A stretch of 64,000 nucleotides of DNA from CAILZL01 sp050248275 (GCA_050248275.1 JBFWSR010000015.1:1-64000); one strand, 5' to 3'. Counted from the first letter of the stretch, positions 37,036 to 46,176 are shown. Translations and numbers: made by a program. The notes: a model not told the origin generated them from the letters alone.

Positions 37036-38100
37036 TCAATGCAGCAATACCGAATACAGTTCCCAATAATCATCCAGCAGCACATTGATTTCCTCCTGCA
37101 CGCCGGGCTGTGCAGAGCGCCCGGCATTTGCCAGGGTCCTGACCAGCACGGTACCAATGGTTTCCGGTACGGGAACGGTGTCATGATCGCTGCGGTAGAA
37201 GGCATTGCTGCGTACGCGTTGCGTAACCTGCTTCAGATGCGACAGATCGCGCGGGTTTTCCTGCAAGGTCTTGAGCGCCGCCTGAAGCTTTGTCATCCAT
37301 GCCTGGCAATCCGCTACCGACCCGTAATCCACATCCATCACTCGCTTGAACGATGCATCCTTGGCGAGCATGGCCAGCCCTTCACCACCCAGCCGCTCCA
37401 GCAACTGCTGCGCATAAGCGACGATGGCCGTATTGACCAGCCGCTTGCCTTCGACAGTAAGTCCTGAAAAATCCGGTATTGCAGCACTCGCCAGTTCATC
37501 GCGCTGCTGCTGCAACGACACCAACTGCGCATTCACCTGGGTTAATTCGACCTGCAACGGCGCCAGCAACTCATTAAGCTCGCGACGCTGGCCGTAATGC
37601 CAAAACCAGCGCAATGCTTCCAGCTTGCGCAACAAGATCTGCACGCGGGCATCAAGTGCATCCGCCTGCGATTGTGTGTCGAGAATGGCTTTTTCAAGCT
37701 CTGCCAGACGGCGCTGCCGGTTCTGGTCGAACTCAATCGTCTGCAAACGGCGTTCACGTTCGGTTTGCTGATTGACCAGTTCCTGGCGCAGCTCGGCCAG
37801 CCGTTTTGAAGCCAGCGACCACAACGCCTGCAATTGGTAGAAAACCAGCACGGCAGCGCCATTCTCGGGGTTGCCCAGAAATTCTTCGAGTTGCTGCAAA
37901 CGCTCACGCATCTGGCCATGCGCCGTTTCCTGCTTCTTCAACTGCTGCAGCAAACTGTAGTTGTCTTCCTGCAAACGCGAGAATTCTTTCTTGAGTTCGA
38001 CGCGATTCCAGTACAACTGTAGCAGCCGCTCGTCTTCAGCAGGATTCTGCCCCCCCTGTACCCGTTTGCGCAGGCCATCGAGTTGATCAGCGATACCCAT
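37036..38100 (-). CDS. Hypothetical coiled-coil protein
   Basis: I do not recognise this 354-residue protein. No signal peptide or membrane segment is visible, so it is likely cytoplasmic. From about residue 25 to 200 it is strongly heptad-like and rich in Leu, Gln, Glu and Arg (e.g. LQQLKKQETAHGQMRERLQQ, ELEKAILDTQSQADALDARV). A more globular part follows (TVEGKRLVNTAIVAYAQQLL, DVDYGSVADCQAWMTKLQ). ATG 38100 (MGIADQLDGLRKRV) is preferred over one 27 codons upstream because of amino-acid character. The gap to the DUF1249 gene is 26 bases, so they may share a transcript. Confidence 0.65.
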   Translation of the reverse strand: MGIADQLDGLRKRVQGGQNPAEDERLLQLYWNRVELKKEFSRLQEDNYSLLQQLKKQETAHGQMRERLQQLEEFLGNPENGAAVLVFYQLQALWSLASKRLAELRQELVNQQTERERRLQTIEFDQNRQRRLAELEKAILDTQSQADALDARVQILLRKLEALRWFWHYGQRRELNELLAPLQVELTQVNAQLVSLQQQRDELASAAIPDFSGLTVEGKRLVNTAIVAYAQQLLERLGGEGLAMLAKDASFKRVMDVDYGSVADCQAWMTKLQAALKTLQENPRDLSHLKQVTQRVRSNAFYRSDHDTVPVPETIGTVLVRTLANAGRSAQPGVQEEINVLLDDYWELYSVLLH

Positions 38101-38126
38101 ATTTGCTGTGGCAGACCGGGCCGGGT

Positions 38127-38612
38127 CTATCTGGCAGGCGCCACGAACTGGTGGCCGCGTTCGACGCAGTAATCGAGCCATTTATTGAGCATGACATTGC
38201 GCAGCCAGCGATCCCCCAACTGGCAATACAGGTCGGACTTGATCGAGGCCAGCACATCGTGACGGTGCCAGCGGGCGCAACTCAGCACTTCCGCCAGTCG
38301 CGCATCATGGTAAACACGCACCTGCAGATCCGGATCGGCCACCTGCCCTGCTACTGTCTCGAACAGATAGGTGAGCGTGAAGGTGGTGGTGTAAGGGCCA
38401 CGTTCTTCAATGCGCAGATGCAGGGGACAATCATCGGCCACGGTCGAAGTCAATTCGCCGGCGATGGTTGCCAGCGCCGGCACCAGACTGCGCAAGCGCA
38501 CATAGTTGCTTTCGTACAGCGTCATGAGACTGACAAAGTCGCCCGGGCGCGCACGCCAGGAAACCGGCAGTGACTCATCATGGTGACGCCCAATTGGTGT
38601 ACGGGTGAGCAT
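38127..38612 (-). CDS. DUF1249 family protein (YqiB-like)
   Basis: 161 residues, cytoplasmic. It shows the DUF1249 blocks MTLYESNYVRLRSLVP, YTTTFTLTYLFE, DLQVRVYHDARLAEVLSC and RWLRNVMLNKWLDYCVERGH. E. coli YqiB, of unknown function, belongs to this family and sits near nudF and cpdA; neither gene is here. The function is unknown. Confidence 0.85.
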   Translation of the reverse strand: MLTRTPIGRHHDESLPVSWRARPGDFVSLMTLYESNYVRLRSLVPALATIAGELTSTVADDCPLHLRIEERGPYTTTFTLTYLFETVAGQVADPDLQVRVYHDARLAEVLSCARWHRHDVLASIKSDLYCQLGDRWLRNVMLNKWLDYCVERGHQFVAPAR

Positions 38613-38692
38613 GGTCCGACTATATCACAGGGTTTTTACCTGCCTGCCGGCATGATGACTATCTATCGCTACAAGCTGCGAATTCGCTCACG

Positions 38693-39256
38693 TCACGGAT
38701 TGGCAGGCTCAATGCGAATGAAATGCTGCCGATAATGCTTGAGCTCGTTGATCGATTCATGAATATCCTCCAGCGCCAGATGCGAGGACTGTTTTTGCAA
38801 ACCGTCCAGTATTTTCGGAGACCAGCGACGCGCCAGCTCTTTAACGGTGCTGACATCCAGGTTGCGATAGTGGAAAAAGCGTTCCAGTGTCGGCATTTCG
38901 CGCGCCATGAAGCGCCGGTCCTGACAGATGCTATTGCCGCACATCGGCGATTGCCCTTTCTCAAGCCATTGCGACAGGAAGGCCAGTGTCTGCTGTTCAG
39001 CCGCCGCGACTGAAATACGGCTGTCACGAATGCGCTGAATCAGCCCGGAACCGCCATGCTGACGCTGATTCCATTCGTCCATGCCGGCCAGCACCGATTC
39101 CGGCTGGTGAATGGCCAGCACCGGACCTTCGGCCAGTACATTCAGATCCTTGTCGGTCACCACCGTGGCGATCTCGATGATGTGATCCTGAAAAGTATCC
39201 AGGCCGGTCATTTCCAGATCAATCCAGATCAATCGACTGTTATCAATAGCCGCCAC
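38693..39256 (-). CDS. orn: Oligoribonuclease
   Basis: DEDDh 3'-5' exonuclease degrading di- and short oligoribonucleotides, including pGpG from c-di-GMP turnover. The 187-residue protein has LIWIDLEMTGLD, the ExoII block MCGNSICQDRRF and ExoIII ALEDIHESINELKHYR. GTG 39256 is taken as start because GGAG is 6 bases upstream and the length then fits E. coli (181); an ATG 8 codons upstream is alternative. It is divergent from the M48 protease, with rsgA just beyond; orn and rsgA are neighbours in many gammaproteobacteria. Confidence 0.95.
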   Translation of the reverse strand: MAAIDNSRLIWIDLEMTGLDTFQDHIIEIATVVTDKDLNVLAEGPVLAIHQPESVLAGMDEWNQRQHGGSGLIQRIRDSRISVAAAEQQTLAFLSQWLEKGQSPMCGNSICQDRRFMAREMPTLERFFHYRNLDVSTVKELARRWSPKILDGLQKQSSHLALEDIHESINELKHYRQHFIRIEPANP

Positions 39257-39414
39257 GCGCCACTCCACAATTAAGAACACAATAAGAAGAACATGCCCAA
39301 TAAATTCTCCGCTCAGGATAGCATCGCCACTTTAAATAACCACATTGCCACCTTACATTAAGACAGGCGCCTGCCCGGACAGACTGCCTGCCAAGTTTCA
39401 GCCATACAAAAGCC

Positions 39415-40680
39415 ATGCCCACATTGACCATTCTGTTCCTGCTCGCCGTGCTTGCCAGTACTGCCATGCGTCTGTGGCTTGCACAGCGCCAGATGCGTTC
39501 GGTGCGACAACATCGCGCCGCAGTACCCGAACCTTTCGTTAACAGCATCGAACTGGCGGATCACCAGAAAGCAGCCGATTACACGCTGGCGCGCGCCCGA
39601 CTCGGACAGATCGACACCCTGCTGGGCGCCATCGTTCTGTTGCTGGCCACGCTCGGCGGCGGCATCGATCTGCTGGAATCCTGGTGGCAATCAGCGGCGC
39701 TGCCCGCTCCCTGGCATGGCGTGGCAGTGATTGCTTCGTTGATGCTGTTGATGACCCTCATCGATCTGCCGTTGTCATGGCTGCGCACCTTCCGCATCGA
39801 GGCACGCTTCGGCTTCAACCGCACCACACAAGGCAGATTCCTGTTCGATCTGCTCAAGGGCTTGCTTCTCGGTGCTGTACTGGGCCTGCCGCTGCTGTGG
39901 GTGGTGTTGCGCTTGATGGCTTCTGCCGGTAGTGCGTGGTGGCTGTACGCCTGGGCAGTGTGGCTGGCTTTCAGTCTGCTGATCAGCTGGGCGTGGCCGA
40001 TTTTCATTGCGCCGCTGTTCAACAAATTCACGCCACTCAAGGATGAAGCGCTGGCGGAACGCATCAGCCAGCTGCTCAGCCGCTGTCATTTCTCCTCTGC
40101 GGGCGTCTTTGTCATGGATGGTTCGGCGCGCTCTACCCATGGCAATGCCTACTTCACCGGCCTGGGGCGTCACAAACGCATCGTGTTCTTCGATACCTTG
40201 ATGGAACGCCTGAGTCCCACCGAAATTGAAGCGGTGCTCGCTCATGAACTCGGACATTACAGCCTGCATCACATTCGCAAGGGTTTGATCCTGTCGTCCG
40301 TGCTCAGTCTGGCGGCATTTGCCTTGCTGGGTTACCTGGCCACCTGGCCGGGCTTTTATACGGCGCTGGGCGTGCAACAGCCTTCCATGCATGCAGCGCT
40401 GCTGTTGTTCATGCTGGCCAGCGGCCCGTTCCTGTTCTTTCTCACACCGCTGGGTGCGGCGTGGTCGCGCAAACATGAATTTGAAGCGGATACCTTTGCC
40501 TCGCAGCACGCCAATGCCCGCGAACTGATCACGGCGCTGGTCAAACTCTATCGCGACAACGCCAGCACGCTGACGCCGGATGTCGTGCACTCGCATTTTT
40601 ACGATTCGCATCCACCGGCACTGGAACGCATTGCCTTTCTGGAAGGCCTGCTGGCAGCGCAGGCAGCGCGAACCGCATGA
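39415..40680 (+). CDS. M48-family (Ste24/CAAX-type) membrane metalloprotease
   Basis: Integral membrane zinc protease of 421 residues. It has several helices and the Ste24 N-terminal region (RIEARFGFNRTTQGRF). The zinc motif HELGH has H277, E278 and H281; the third ligand lies in KHEFEADTFA (about E355-E357). FVMDGSARSTHGNAYFTGLG is typical of the Ste24/HtpX group. Bacterial members are membrane quality-control or CAAX-like proteases; the substrate is unknown. The stop overlaps the rsgA start. Confidence 0.92.
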   Translation: MPTLTILFLLAVLASTAMRLWLAQRQMRSVRQHRAAVPEPFVNSIELADHQKAADYTLARARLGQIDTLLGAIVLLLATLGGGIDLLESWWQSAALPAPWHGVAVIASLMLLMTLIDLPLSWLRTFRIEARFGFNRTTQGRFLFDLLKGLLLGAVLGLPLLWVVLRLMASAGSAWWLYAWAVWLAFSLLISWAWPIFIAPLFNKFTPLKDEALAERISQLLSRCHFSSAGVFVMDGSARSTHGNAYFTGLGRHKRIVFFDTLMERLSPTEIEAVLAHELGHYSLHHIRKGLILSSVLSLAAFALLGYLATWPGFYTALGVQQPSMHAALLLFMLASGPFLFFLTPLGAAWSRKHEFEADTFASQHANARELITALVKLYRDNASTLTPDVVHSHFYDSHPPALERIAFLEGLLAAQAARTA

Positions 40681-41582
40681 GCACACGACCGGCTCGCGTC
40701 GTGGAGTGTTATGGACGGCGCGTAGTGCTGGCGCTGGCGAATGGCCCACATCGGCAGGCCGAAGTATTCGGCAAACGCCTGCGCGTAGTGTGCGGCGATG
40801 AGGTGATGACGGAAGAAAATCCGGCCACGCAAGCCCTGCAGGTCAGGGAGCTGCTGCCGCGCCGCACCCACTTCACACGCACCGACAGCCGCGGCCAGCC
40901 TGAAGTGCTTGCCGCCAACATGACGCAGCTGGTGGTATTGATGAGCGAACAGCCTGCCAGCGATCCCTACATCGTCGATCGCTATCTGGCGGGCGCCGAG
41001 CTGGGCGGCCTCAAGGCCATGGTAGTCATGACCAAACAGGATCTGAACCCGAGCGAGCAATCGCAGCAATACACCAACGAGTATCAGCAAGCAGGATATC
41101 AGGTATTCAAGGTATCGACGCTCACCAGCATTGGCCTGACTGAACTGCATGCAGCGCTACGCAATGAAGTCTCGATGCTGCTGGGTGAATCCGGCGTGGG
41201 AAAATCCACGCTCACCAATGCCTTGCTGGGCAATTCGGCGCAATTGACGCGGGAAATTTCCGACGCCACCGGCGAAGGCCGCCATACCACGGTGTCATCA
41301 GCCATGTTTGCCCTGGCCGATGGCGGCGCCTTGATCGATTCCCCCGGTGTGCGTGATTACGCGCCCGCGCCGGTCAGCGATTTGCAGGTGGCGTTTGGCT
41401 GGCGTGAGTTCAGACGCCATGACGGTCAATGCAAATTCAACAACTGCCTGCACCTGCGCGAACCGAATTGCGCGATCATCGCGGCAGTCGCATCAGGCGC
41501 CATCAGTGCGCGACGCTACGACAGTTACAAACGCTTGTTGAACCTGATGCGACAGTTATTACCATCATACGAGCGCCGTTGA
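40677..41582 (+). CDS. rsgA: Small ribosomal subunit biogenesis GTPase RsgA
   Basis: Circularly permuted GTPase acting late in 30S maturation, 301 residues. An OB domain comes first, then G4 (VVMTKQD), G1 (GESGVGKST), G2 (GRHTTVSS) and G3 (IDSPGVRDY), and a C-terminal zinc-binding region (CKFNNCLHLREPNCAI). It overlaps the protease gene by ATGA. Confidence 0.97.
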   Translation: MSTRPARVVECYGRRVVLALANGPHRQAEVFGKRLRVVCGDEVMTEENPATQALQVRELLPRRTHFTRTDSRGQPEVLAANMTQLVVLMSEQPASDPYIVDRYLAGAELGGLKAMVVMTKQDLNPSEQSQQYTNEYQQAGYQVFKVSTLTSIGLTELHAALRNEVSMLLGESGVGKSTLTNALLGNSAQLTREISDATGEGRHTTVSSAMFALADGGALIDSPGVRDYAPAPVSDLQVAFGWREFRRHDGQCKFNNCLHLREPNCAIIAAVASGAISARRYDSYKRLLNLMRQLLPSYERR

Positions 41583-41594
41583 GTCTTTTCCAAA

Positions 41595-41614
41595 GGGCGT
41601 GATGAATCACGCCC
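41595..41614. repeat. Short palindrome, copy 2 of a GGGYGYGA-type family
   Basis: GGGCGTGAT, GA, ATCACGCCC: a 9-bp inverted repeat differing from copy 1 (8663-8684) by a compensated base pair. It lies 13 bases after rsgA, between convergent genes. Confidence 0.65.
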
Positions 41615-41642
41615 CTACATTGAAATTCGCTGCCTGGCGCAG

Positions 41643-41662
41643 GGGTGCGACTCATCGCACCC
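41643..41662. repeat. Short palindrome, copy 3 of a GGGYGYGA-type family
   Basis: GGGTGCGA, CTCA, TCGCACCC: 8-bp inverted repeat, 28 bases after copy 2. It can terminate rhlE transcription from the other strand. Confidence 0.6.
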
Positions 41663-41669
41663 GCTCAGT

Positions 41670-42959
41670 TCATGGTTTGAACGCGCCGCCACTGGCGCTA
41701 CGCGGCGCAGCGCCACGGTTACGCGGCTTGAAGTTGCGACCCGCATTATTGGATCGTACATCCGGCGCTCGTTGGCTGGATCGATTGCCATGTTGTTGCG
41801 CAGGCGGCGCAGTGGCCGGCATACGCGGCGGCGGTGCGGACACGGCCGGCAACGCTTCGCGACGAATCTGCCTGCCAGTCAGCCGCTCGATATCTTTCAG
41901 CAGACCGGATTCATCAGGGGCCACCAGCGACACTGCCGTACCGGTGGCACCGGCTCGGCCGGTACGGCCAATGCGATGCACATAGTCTTCCGGCACATTG
42001 GGCAGTTCGTAATTCACCACGAACGGCAATTCCTTGATGTCCAGTCCACGAGCTGCGACTTCAGTAGCCACCAGCGCGCGAACCTTGCCGTTTTTGAAAC
42101 CATTGAGCGCATTGACGCGCGCCGACTGGCTCTTGTTGCCATGAATCGCTGCCGCAGTGATCGAATCGTCTTCCAGTTGCCTGGTCAGGCGATTCGCGCC
42201 GTGCTTGGTGCGCGTGAATATCAGCACCTGCGGCCAGTCATTGGCGCGAATCAGATGCGACAACAACGCGCGCTTGTCTTCCTTGTGCACCAGATGCACC
42301 AGCTGGTCAACCGCCTCAATGGCCGTATTGCGGCGCGCCACTTCAACCTCAACCGGATTTTTCAGCACGCCTTGCGCCAGCTTGCGGATGTCGTCCGAAT
42401 AAGTGGCAGAGAACATCAGGTTCTGACGTTTCGACGGCATCAGCTTGATGATGCGGCGGATGTCGTTGATGAAGCCCATGTCGAGCATGCGATCGGCTTC
42501 ATCCAGCACCAGGATTTCAATATGACTCAGATCGACAGTGCGCTGTTGGGCATGGTCCAGCAAACGTCCTGGCGTGGCAATCAGCACATCGGTGCCGCGT
42601 CTGAGTGCATCCATTTGCGGGTTGATATTGACACCGCCATAAACCACCGTACTGCGCAGCGACAGATACTTACCATAGCTGCGTACGCTATCCGCCACTT
42701 GGGCAGTGAGTTCACGCGTCGGCGTCAAGACCAGGGCACGCGGCGCATTGCCGCTGCGTGGCGCAGCATGCAAACGCTGCAACAACGGCAACGTAAAACC
42801 GGCGGTCTTGCCGGTGCCGGTTTGCGCACCTGCCAGCATATCGCGACCGGACAGGATTTCAGGAATGGCGCGCGCTTGCACGGGCGTGGGTTCGGTGTAG
42901 CCGCGTTCAGTTACGGCACGCACGAGTTCGGGCAATAACCCGAGATCAGAAAATGACAT
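41670..42959 (-). CDS. rhlE: DEAD-box RNA helicase, RhlE type
   Basis: ATP-dependent RNA helicase of 429 residues. It contains the Q motif (PTPVQARAIP), motif I AQTGTGKT, Ia PTRELTAQV, II VLDEADRML, III SATYS, IV LIFTRTKHGANRL, V ATEVAARGLDI and VI HRIGRTGRAG. A Pro/Arg/Asn/Gly-rich basic tail (about the last 60 residues) is typical of RhlE. Such helicases assist ribosome assembly and RNA decay. A perfect 16-bp palindrome lies in its leader. The 265-base gap upstream holds no gene. Confidence 0.93.
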   Translation of the reverse strand: MSFSDLGLLPELVRAVTERGYTEPTPVQARAIPEILSGRDMLAGAQTGTGKTAGFTLPLLQRLHAAPRSGNAPRALVLTPTRELTAQVADSVRSYGKYLSLRSTVVYGGVNINPQMDALRRGTDVLIATPGRLLDHAQQRTVDLSHIEILVLDEADRMLDMGFINDIRRIIKLMPSKRQNLMFSATYSDDIRKLAQGVLKNPVEVEVARRNTAIEAVDQLVHLVHKEDKRALLSHLIRANDWPQVLIFTRTKHGANRLTRQLEDDSITAAAIHGNKSQSARVNALNGFKNGKVRALVATEVAARGLDIKELPFVVNYELPNVPEDYVHRIGRTGRAGATGTAVSLVAPDESGLLKDIERLTGRQIRREALPAVSAPPPRMPATAPPAQQHGNRSSQRAPDVRSNNAGRNFKPRNRGAAPRSASGGAFKP

Positions 42960-42984
42960 CAGCAGAAATTCCTCAACCAGCCTG

Positions 42985-43000
42985 CAGGAAAATTTTCCTG
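42985..43000. promoter_or_regulatory. 16-bp perfect palindrome in the rhlE leader
   Basis: CAGGAAAATTTTCCTG, centred about 34 bases upstream of the rhlE start. It could be an operator; as RNA it would have no loop unless the centre opens. Function unknown. Confidence 0.4.
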
Positions 43001-43173
43001 GTCCGGTGAGGCATGGGCATCAAGATCGCAAACGGCAACAGTAATTAATTCTGTTTGGCTGCAGCGAAGGGTAAGGGCAACCCGGACAGCGCTTGTGAAA
43101 GCGCGTGCACTGTAACGGAATTGCCGGGTAATTGCACGAAGCAATCCACATATGCGTCACGTATGGCAAACAG

Positions 43174-43195
43174 GGAGCATGTAATTGCATGCTCC
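43174..43195 (-). terminator. Terminator of metY
   Basis: GGAGCATG and CATGCTCC form an 8-bp stem with a 6-nt loop, 30 bases beyond the metY stop. On the minus strand it is followed by CTGTTTG, a weak T-stretch. Confidence 0.6.
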
Positions 43196-43224
43196 TGCCC
43201 GCACATACGATCTACGAATTCCGC

Positions 43225-44496
43225 TTAAACGGCAGCAAGCGCCTGTTCAAGATCGTCAGTCAGATCATCGATATGTTCGATGCCGATCGACAGACGCACG
43301 GTATCTTCGGTGACGCCCGCTTTCGCCAGTTCTTCAGGCGAGAGCTGGCGATGCGTCGTGGAGGCGGGATGACAGACCAGCGACTTGGCATCGCCGATAT
43401 TCACCAGCCGCGTAAACAACTTGACTGCATCCTGGAAGCGCGCCCCACCCTCGCGTCCACCCTGCACGCCAAAAGTCAGGATGCCGGAAGGACGACCGCC
43501 CAGATACTTCTGCGCCAATGCATGGTCAGGATGATCCTCCAGCCCCGCATAGTTGACCCACTTCACCCTGGCATGACGCAGCAGATAGCGCGCCACCTTG
43601 ATGGTATTGGCGGTAATGCGATCCATGCGCAGCGCCAGGGTTTCGATGCCCTGCAGGATCAGGAATGCATTGAACGGACTGATGGCTGCACCCATGTTGC
43701 GCAGCGGCACCACACGGGCACGCGCAATGTAGGCGGCCGGTCCCAGCGCTTCGGTGTACACCACGCCATGGTAGGAAACATCAGGTTCATTCAGACGGCG
43801 AAACTTCTGCGCATGTTCGGCCCAGGGAAATTTGCCCGAATCGACAATGGCGCCGCCGATCGAGTTGCCATGTCCGCCCAGATACTTGGTCAGCGAATGC
43901 ACCACGATATCGGCGCCGTGATCGAAAGGCCGCAGCAGATACGGCGTGGGCACGGTGTTATCGACGATCAGCGGCACGCCATGGCGATGCGCAATCTCTG
44001 CGATGCGACCGAAGTCGGTGATGTTGCCCAGCGGATTGCCGATGGATTCAACGAACACGGCTTTGGTCCTGGCATCAATCAACCCCTCAAAGGATTCCGG
44101 CGTGCGCGCATCGGCAAAGCGCACTTCGATACCAAACTGCGGCAAGGTGTGGGCAAACAGGTTGTAGGTGCCGCCATACAGGGCTGAAGAGGACACGATG
44201 TTGTCGCCCATCTCGGCGATGGTCTGAATGGCATAAGTGATTGCCGCCTGACCTGAAGCCAGCGCCAGTGAAGCGGTGCCGCCTTCCAGGGCCGCCAGGC
44301 GCTTTTCCAGCACATCCTGAGTCGGGTTCATGATGCGGGTGTAGATGTTTCCCGGCACCTTCAGGTCGAACAGATCGGCGCCATGCTGCGTGTTGTCGAA
44401 CGCATACGAAGTTGTCTGGTAGATGGGCACCGCCACGGCCTTGGTGGTGGGATCGATTTCGTAACCGGCATGCACTGCAAGTGTTTCTGGCTTCAC
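43225..44496 (-). CDS. metY: O-acetylhomoserine sulfhydrylase/aminocarboxypropyltransferase
   Basis: PLP enzyme making homocysteine from O-acetylhomoserine and sulfide, 423 residues. It has ETLAVHAGYE at the N-terminus, YTRIMNPTQDVLEKRLAALE, LYGGTYNLF, the PLP lysine in VHSLTKYLGGHG, and SLVCHPASTTHRQL. GTG 44496 is the start: AAGGAG is 6-7 bases upstream and KPETLAVH follows; an ATG 18 codons earlier is less likely. TATAAA around 44594 on the minus strand may be a -10 element, giving a leader near 95 nt. The 222-base gap to uspA contains no gene. Confidence 0.94.
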   Translation of the reverse strand: MKPETLAVHAGYEIDPTTKAVAVPIYQTTSYAFDNTQHGADLFDLKVPGNIYTRIMNPTQDVLEKRLAALEGGTASLALASGQAAITYAIQTIAEMGDNIVSSSALYGGTYNLFAHTLPQFGIEVRFADARTPESFEGLIDARTKAVFVESIGNPLGNITDFGRIAEIAHRHGVPLIVDNTVPTPYLLRPFDHGADIVVHSLTKYLGGHGNSIGGAIVDSGKFPWAEHAQKFRRLNEPDVSYHGVVYTEALGPAAYIARARVVPLRNMGAAISPFNAFLILQGIETLALRMDRITANTIKVARYLLRHARVKWVNYAGLEDHPDHALAQKYLGGRPSGILTFGVQGGREGGARFQDAVKLFTRLVNIGDAKSLVCHPASTTHRQLSPEELAKAGVTEDTVRLSIGIEHIDDLTDDLEQALAAV

Positions 44497-44644
44497 GTTG
44501 TGCTCCTTATTCGTAAAACGCATGCTCCGCGTCATCGCCGAACGGGTCAACGACCGGGCATGCCTTGGAATGGTTGCTGATCAGCGGGATTTATATGCCA
44601 ACCGGAACAGCGGCGTCGAATAGGCGAATGGAATGTACAAAGAG

Positions 44645-44685
44645 GTAAAAAACGACGGCCACGCCAGCATTCAACGCAGCCGTCG
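44645..44685 (-). terminator. Rho-independent terminator of uspA
   Basis: Read on the minus strand: CGACGGC, a 19-nt loop region, GCCGTCG, then GTTTTTTACC. It begins 34 bases beyond the uspA stop. Confidence 0.85.
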
Positions 44686-44718
44686 CCTGCTTGATTCACC
44701 AGACTGCGGGAATCCGAT

Positions 44719-45168
44719 CTACTCCGTCAGATTGCGCACCAGCAGCACCGGCACGCGCGCCTGCCGCACCACTTGCTCGGCGTCACTGCCCATCACCAGA
44801 CGGCTCAGACCGCGCCGGCCATGCGTGCCCAGAACAATGATGTCGGCATGGCATTGCTCGGCATCCTTGACGATGACCTGGCCGGCCTGTCCGCCGTGCG
44901 CCTCCAGCAATTCGGCCTCCACCTTGATGCCTGCGGCGGTAACTCGCTGTTGCGCCTGATCCAGCAATTTCTTGCCGCTTTCGCGCAAGGCGTTGATGAG
45001 TTCGCCGGAATAGATGGTGCCTTCATAGGAAGCCACCACCATCAGTTCATTGACCACGTGAATCAGGCGGATGGTTGCCCCCTGTTCTCTGGCCAGTTTC
45101 ATGGCCTCGGCCAGACCGCGTGCAGACGCCTCGCTGCCATCGACCGGAACCAGGATTTTCTGATACAT
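44719..45168 (-). CDS. Universal stress protein UspA family
   Basis: Single Usp domain of 149 residues, cytoplasmic. It starts MYQKILVPVDGSEAS and carries the ATP-binding signature GTHGRRGLSRLVMGSDAEQV (G-2x-G-9x-G-S), so it is of the nucleotide-binding type. Monocistronic: it has its own terminator downstream and a 141-base upstream gap that contains an AGTGG/CCACT hairpin (45250-45265) close to the end of the MaoC gene. Confidence 0.93.
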   Translation of the reverse strand: MYQKILVPVDGSEASARGLAEAMKLAREQGATIRLIHVVNELMVVASYEGTIYSGELINALRESGKKLLDQAQQRVTAAGIKVEAELLEAHGGQAGQVIVKDAEQCHADIIVLGTHGRRGLSRLVMGSDAEQVVRQARVPVLLVRNLTE

Positions 45169-45309
45169 GATTCATCTCCACGGATTGTTGCGATTAGCCG
45201 GCAGGCGTGACTTATTTTGACATTGAGCGCGTCAAGGTTGCACATGTCCAGTGGCGAAAACCACTAATGTTGCTTGACAGACCCCATCCAGAGTCAATCA
45301 CCGAAGTCA

Positions 45310-46176
45310 TCAATACCGGGCCATGACCATGAGATGCAGCCGATCGCCCTTGGGGGTCGTTAGTGACAGTTCGGCGCCGCCATCGGCGCGTTGCTGACGG
45401 AAGATGAATTCACTGGGCAAATAAATGGGCAGCTTGAACTGCGCATCGAGTTCAACCGGTCCTGCCGGAAACGTATGCGCGGCCAGCCCCACGCAGCGCG
45501 CCAGCGACCACATGCCATGCGCCACCGTCTGCTTGAACTGGAATGCCTGTGCGGTGCGATCGAACAGATGGATGGGATTGAAGTCGCCGGACACGAAGGC
45601 ATAGCGGCGACCGGTATTGGCCGCGGCAGTGATGTGCTGTTCGTGAACCATGCGCGATTCATCGCGCACCGCGCGCTCGATGCTGGGCCGCTTGCCGGAA
45701 GTGGCGCGCCGCGCCAGCATGGTGCTGACTTCTTCCCAGGCCAGTTGACCGGCCACTTCGCAACGCGTGATCACGTCATATTCCTGACCACTGTCGGTTT
45801 CGCGCAGCGAGTCGTAAGACACGCTCAGATCCAGCGAGCTGCCAGCCTTGATCGGCCGGTGCTGGCGGATGAGATTGCGCAGGTGCACCAGACCCAGCAC
45901 CTTCACCGGAAAATCCTCATGGGTGAATACGCGCATGTGCAATGGCATGGCCAGCACATGAATATAGGCATGCGGCAACAGGCCATCGTCGGCCAGACCG
46001 CATATTTCCCGGTAACGCCGCAGATGCGCCGGTTTGACGGTCACCTGGTTTGCCGCCAGCAGGATGGCGGGCGGCACGCTGCCTGCCGGGGCCAGTAAAG
46101 GCTTGCTGGAACCCAGCACTTTGCAATAGGGCCATACCATCGAAGGCAGGCCCGAATAGCGTTGCTGCACACTCAT
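45310..46176 (-). CDS. MaoC-like hot-dog hydratase domain protein
   Basis: 288 residues with two hot-dog halves. The C-terminal half carries the hydratase-2 motif YAFVSGDFNPIHLFDRTAQAF followed by QTVAHGMW, with the catalytic Asp and His of (R)-specific enoyl-CoA hydratases. The N-terminal half (LHMRVFTHEDFPVKVLGLVHLRN) resembles the degenerate half of such proteins. It probably acts on an acyl-CoA or acyl-ACP. The start ATG overlaps the ccmI stop (ATGA), so it is translated with the cytochrome c maturation operon, an unusual context. Confidence 0.85.
   Translation of the reverse strand: MSVQQRYSGLPSMVWPYCKVLGSSKPLLAPAGSVPPAILLAANQVTVKPAHLRRYREICGLADDGLLPHAYIHVLAMPLHMRVFTHEDFPVKVLGLVHLRNLIRQHRPIKAGSSLDLSVSYDSLRETDSGQEYDVITRCEVAGQLAWEEVSTMLARRATSGKRPSIERAVRDESRMVHEQHITAAANTGRRYAFVSGDFNPIHLFDRTAQAFQFKQTVAHGMWSLARCVGLAAHTFPAGPVELDAQFKLPIYLPSEFIFRQQRADGGAELSLTTPKGDRLHLMVMARY

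Noticed and set aside
43132..44187. 351-codon plus-strand frame opposite metY
   Set aside because: Mirror of metY; no motif.
44497..44718. SAM-II or SAH riboswitch before metY
   Set aside because: No match to the consensus blocks I know; the leader is reported only as structured.
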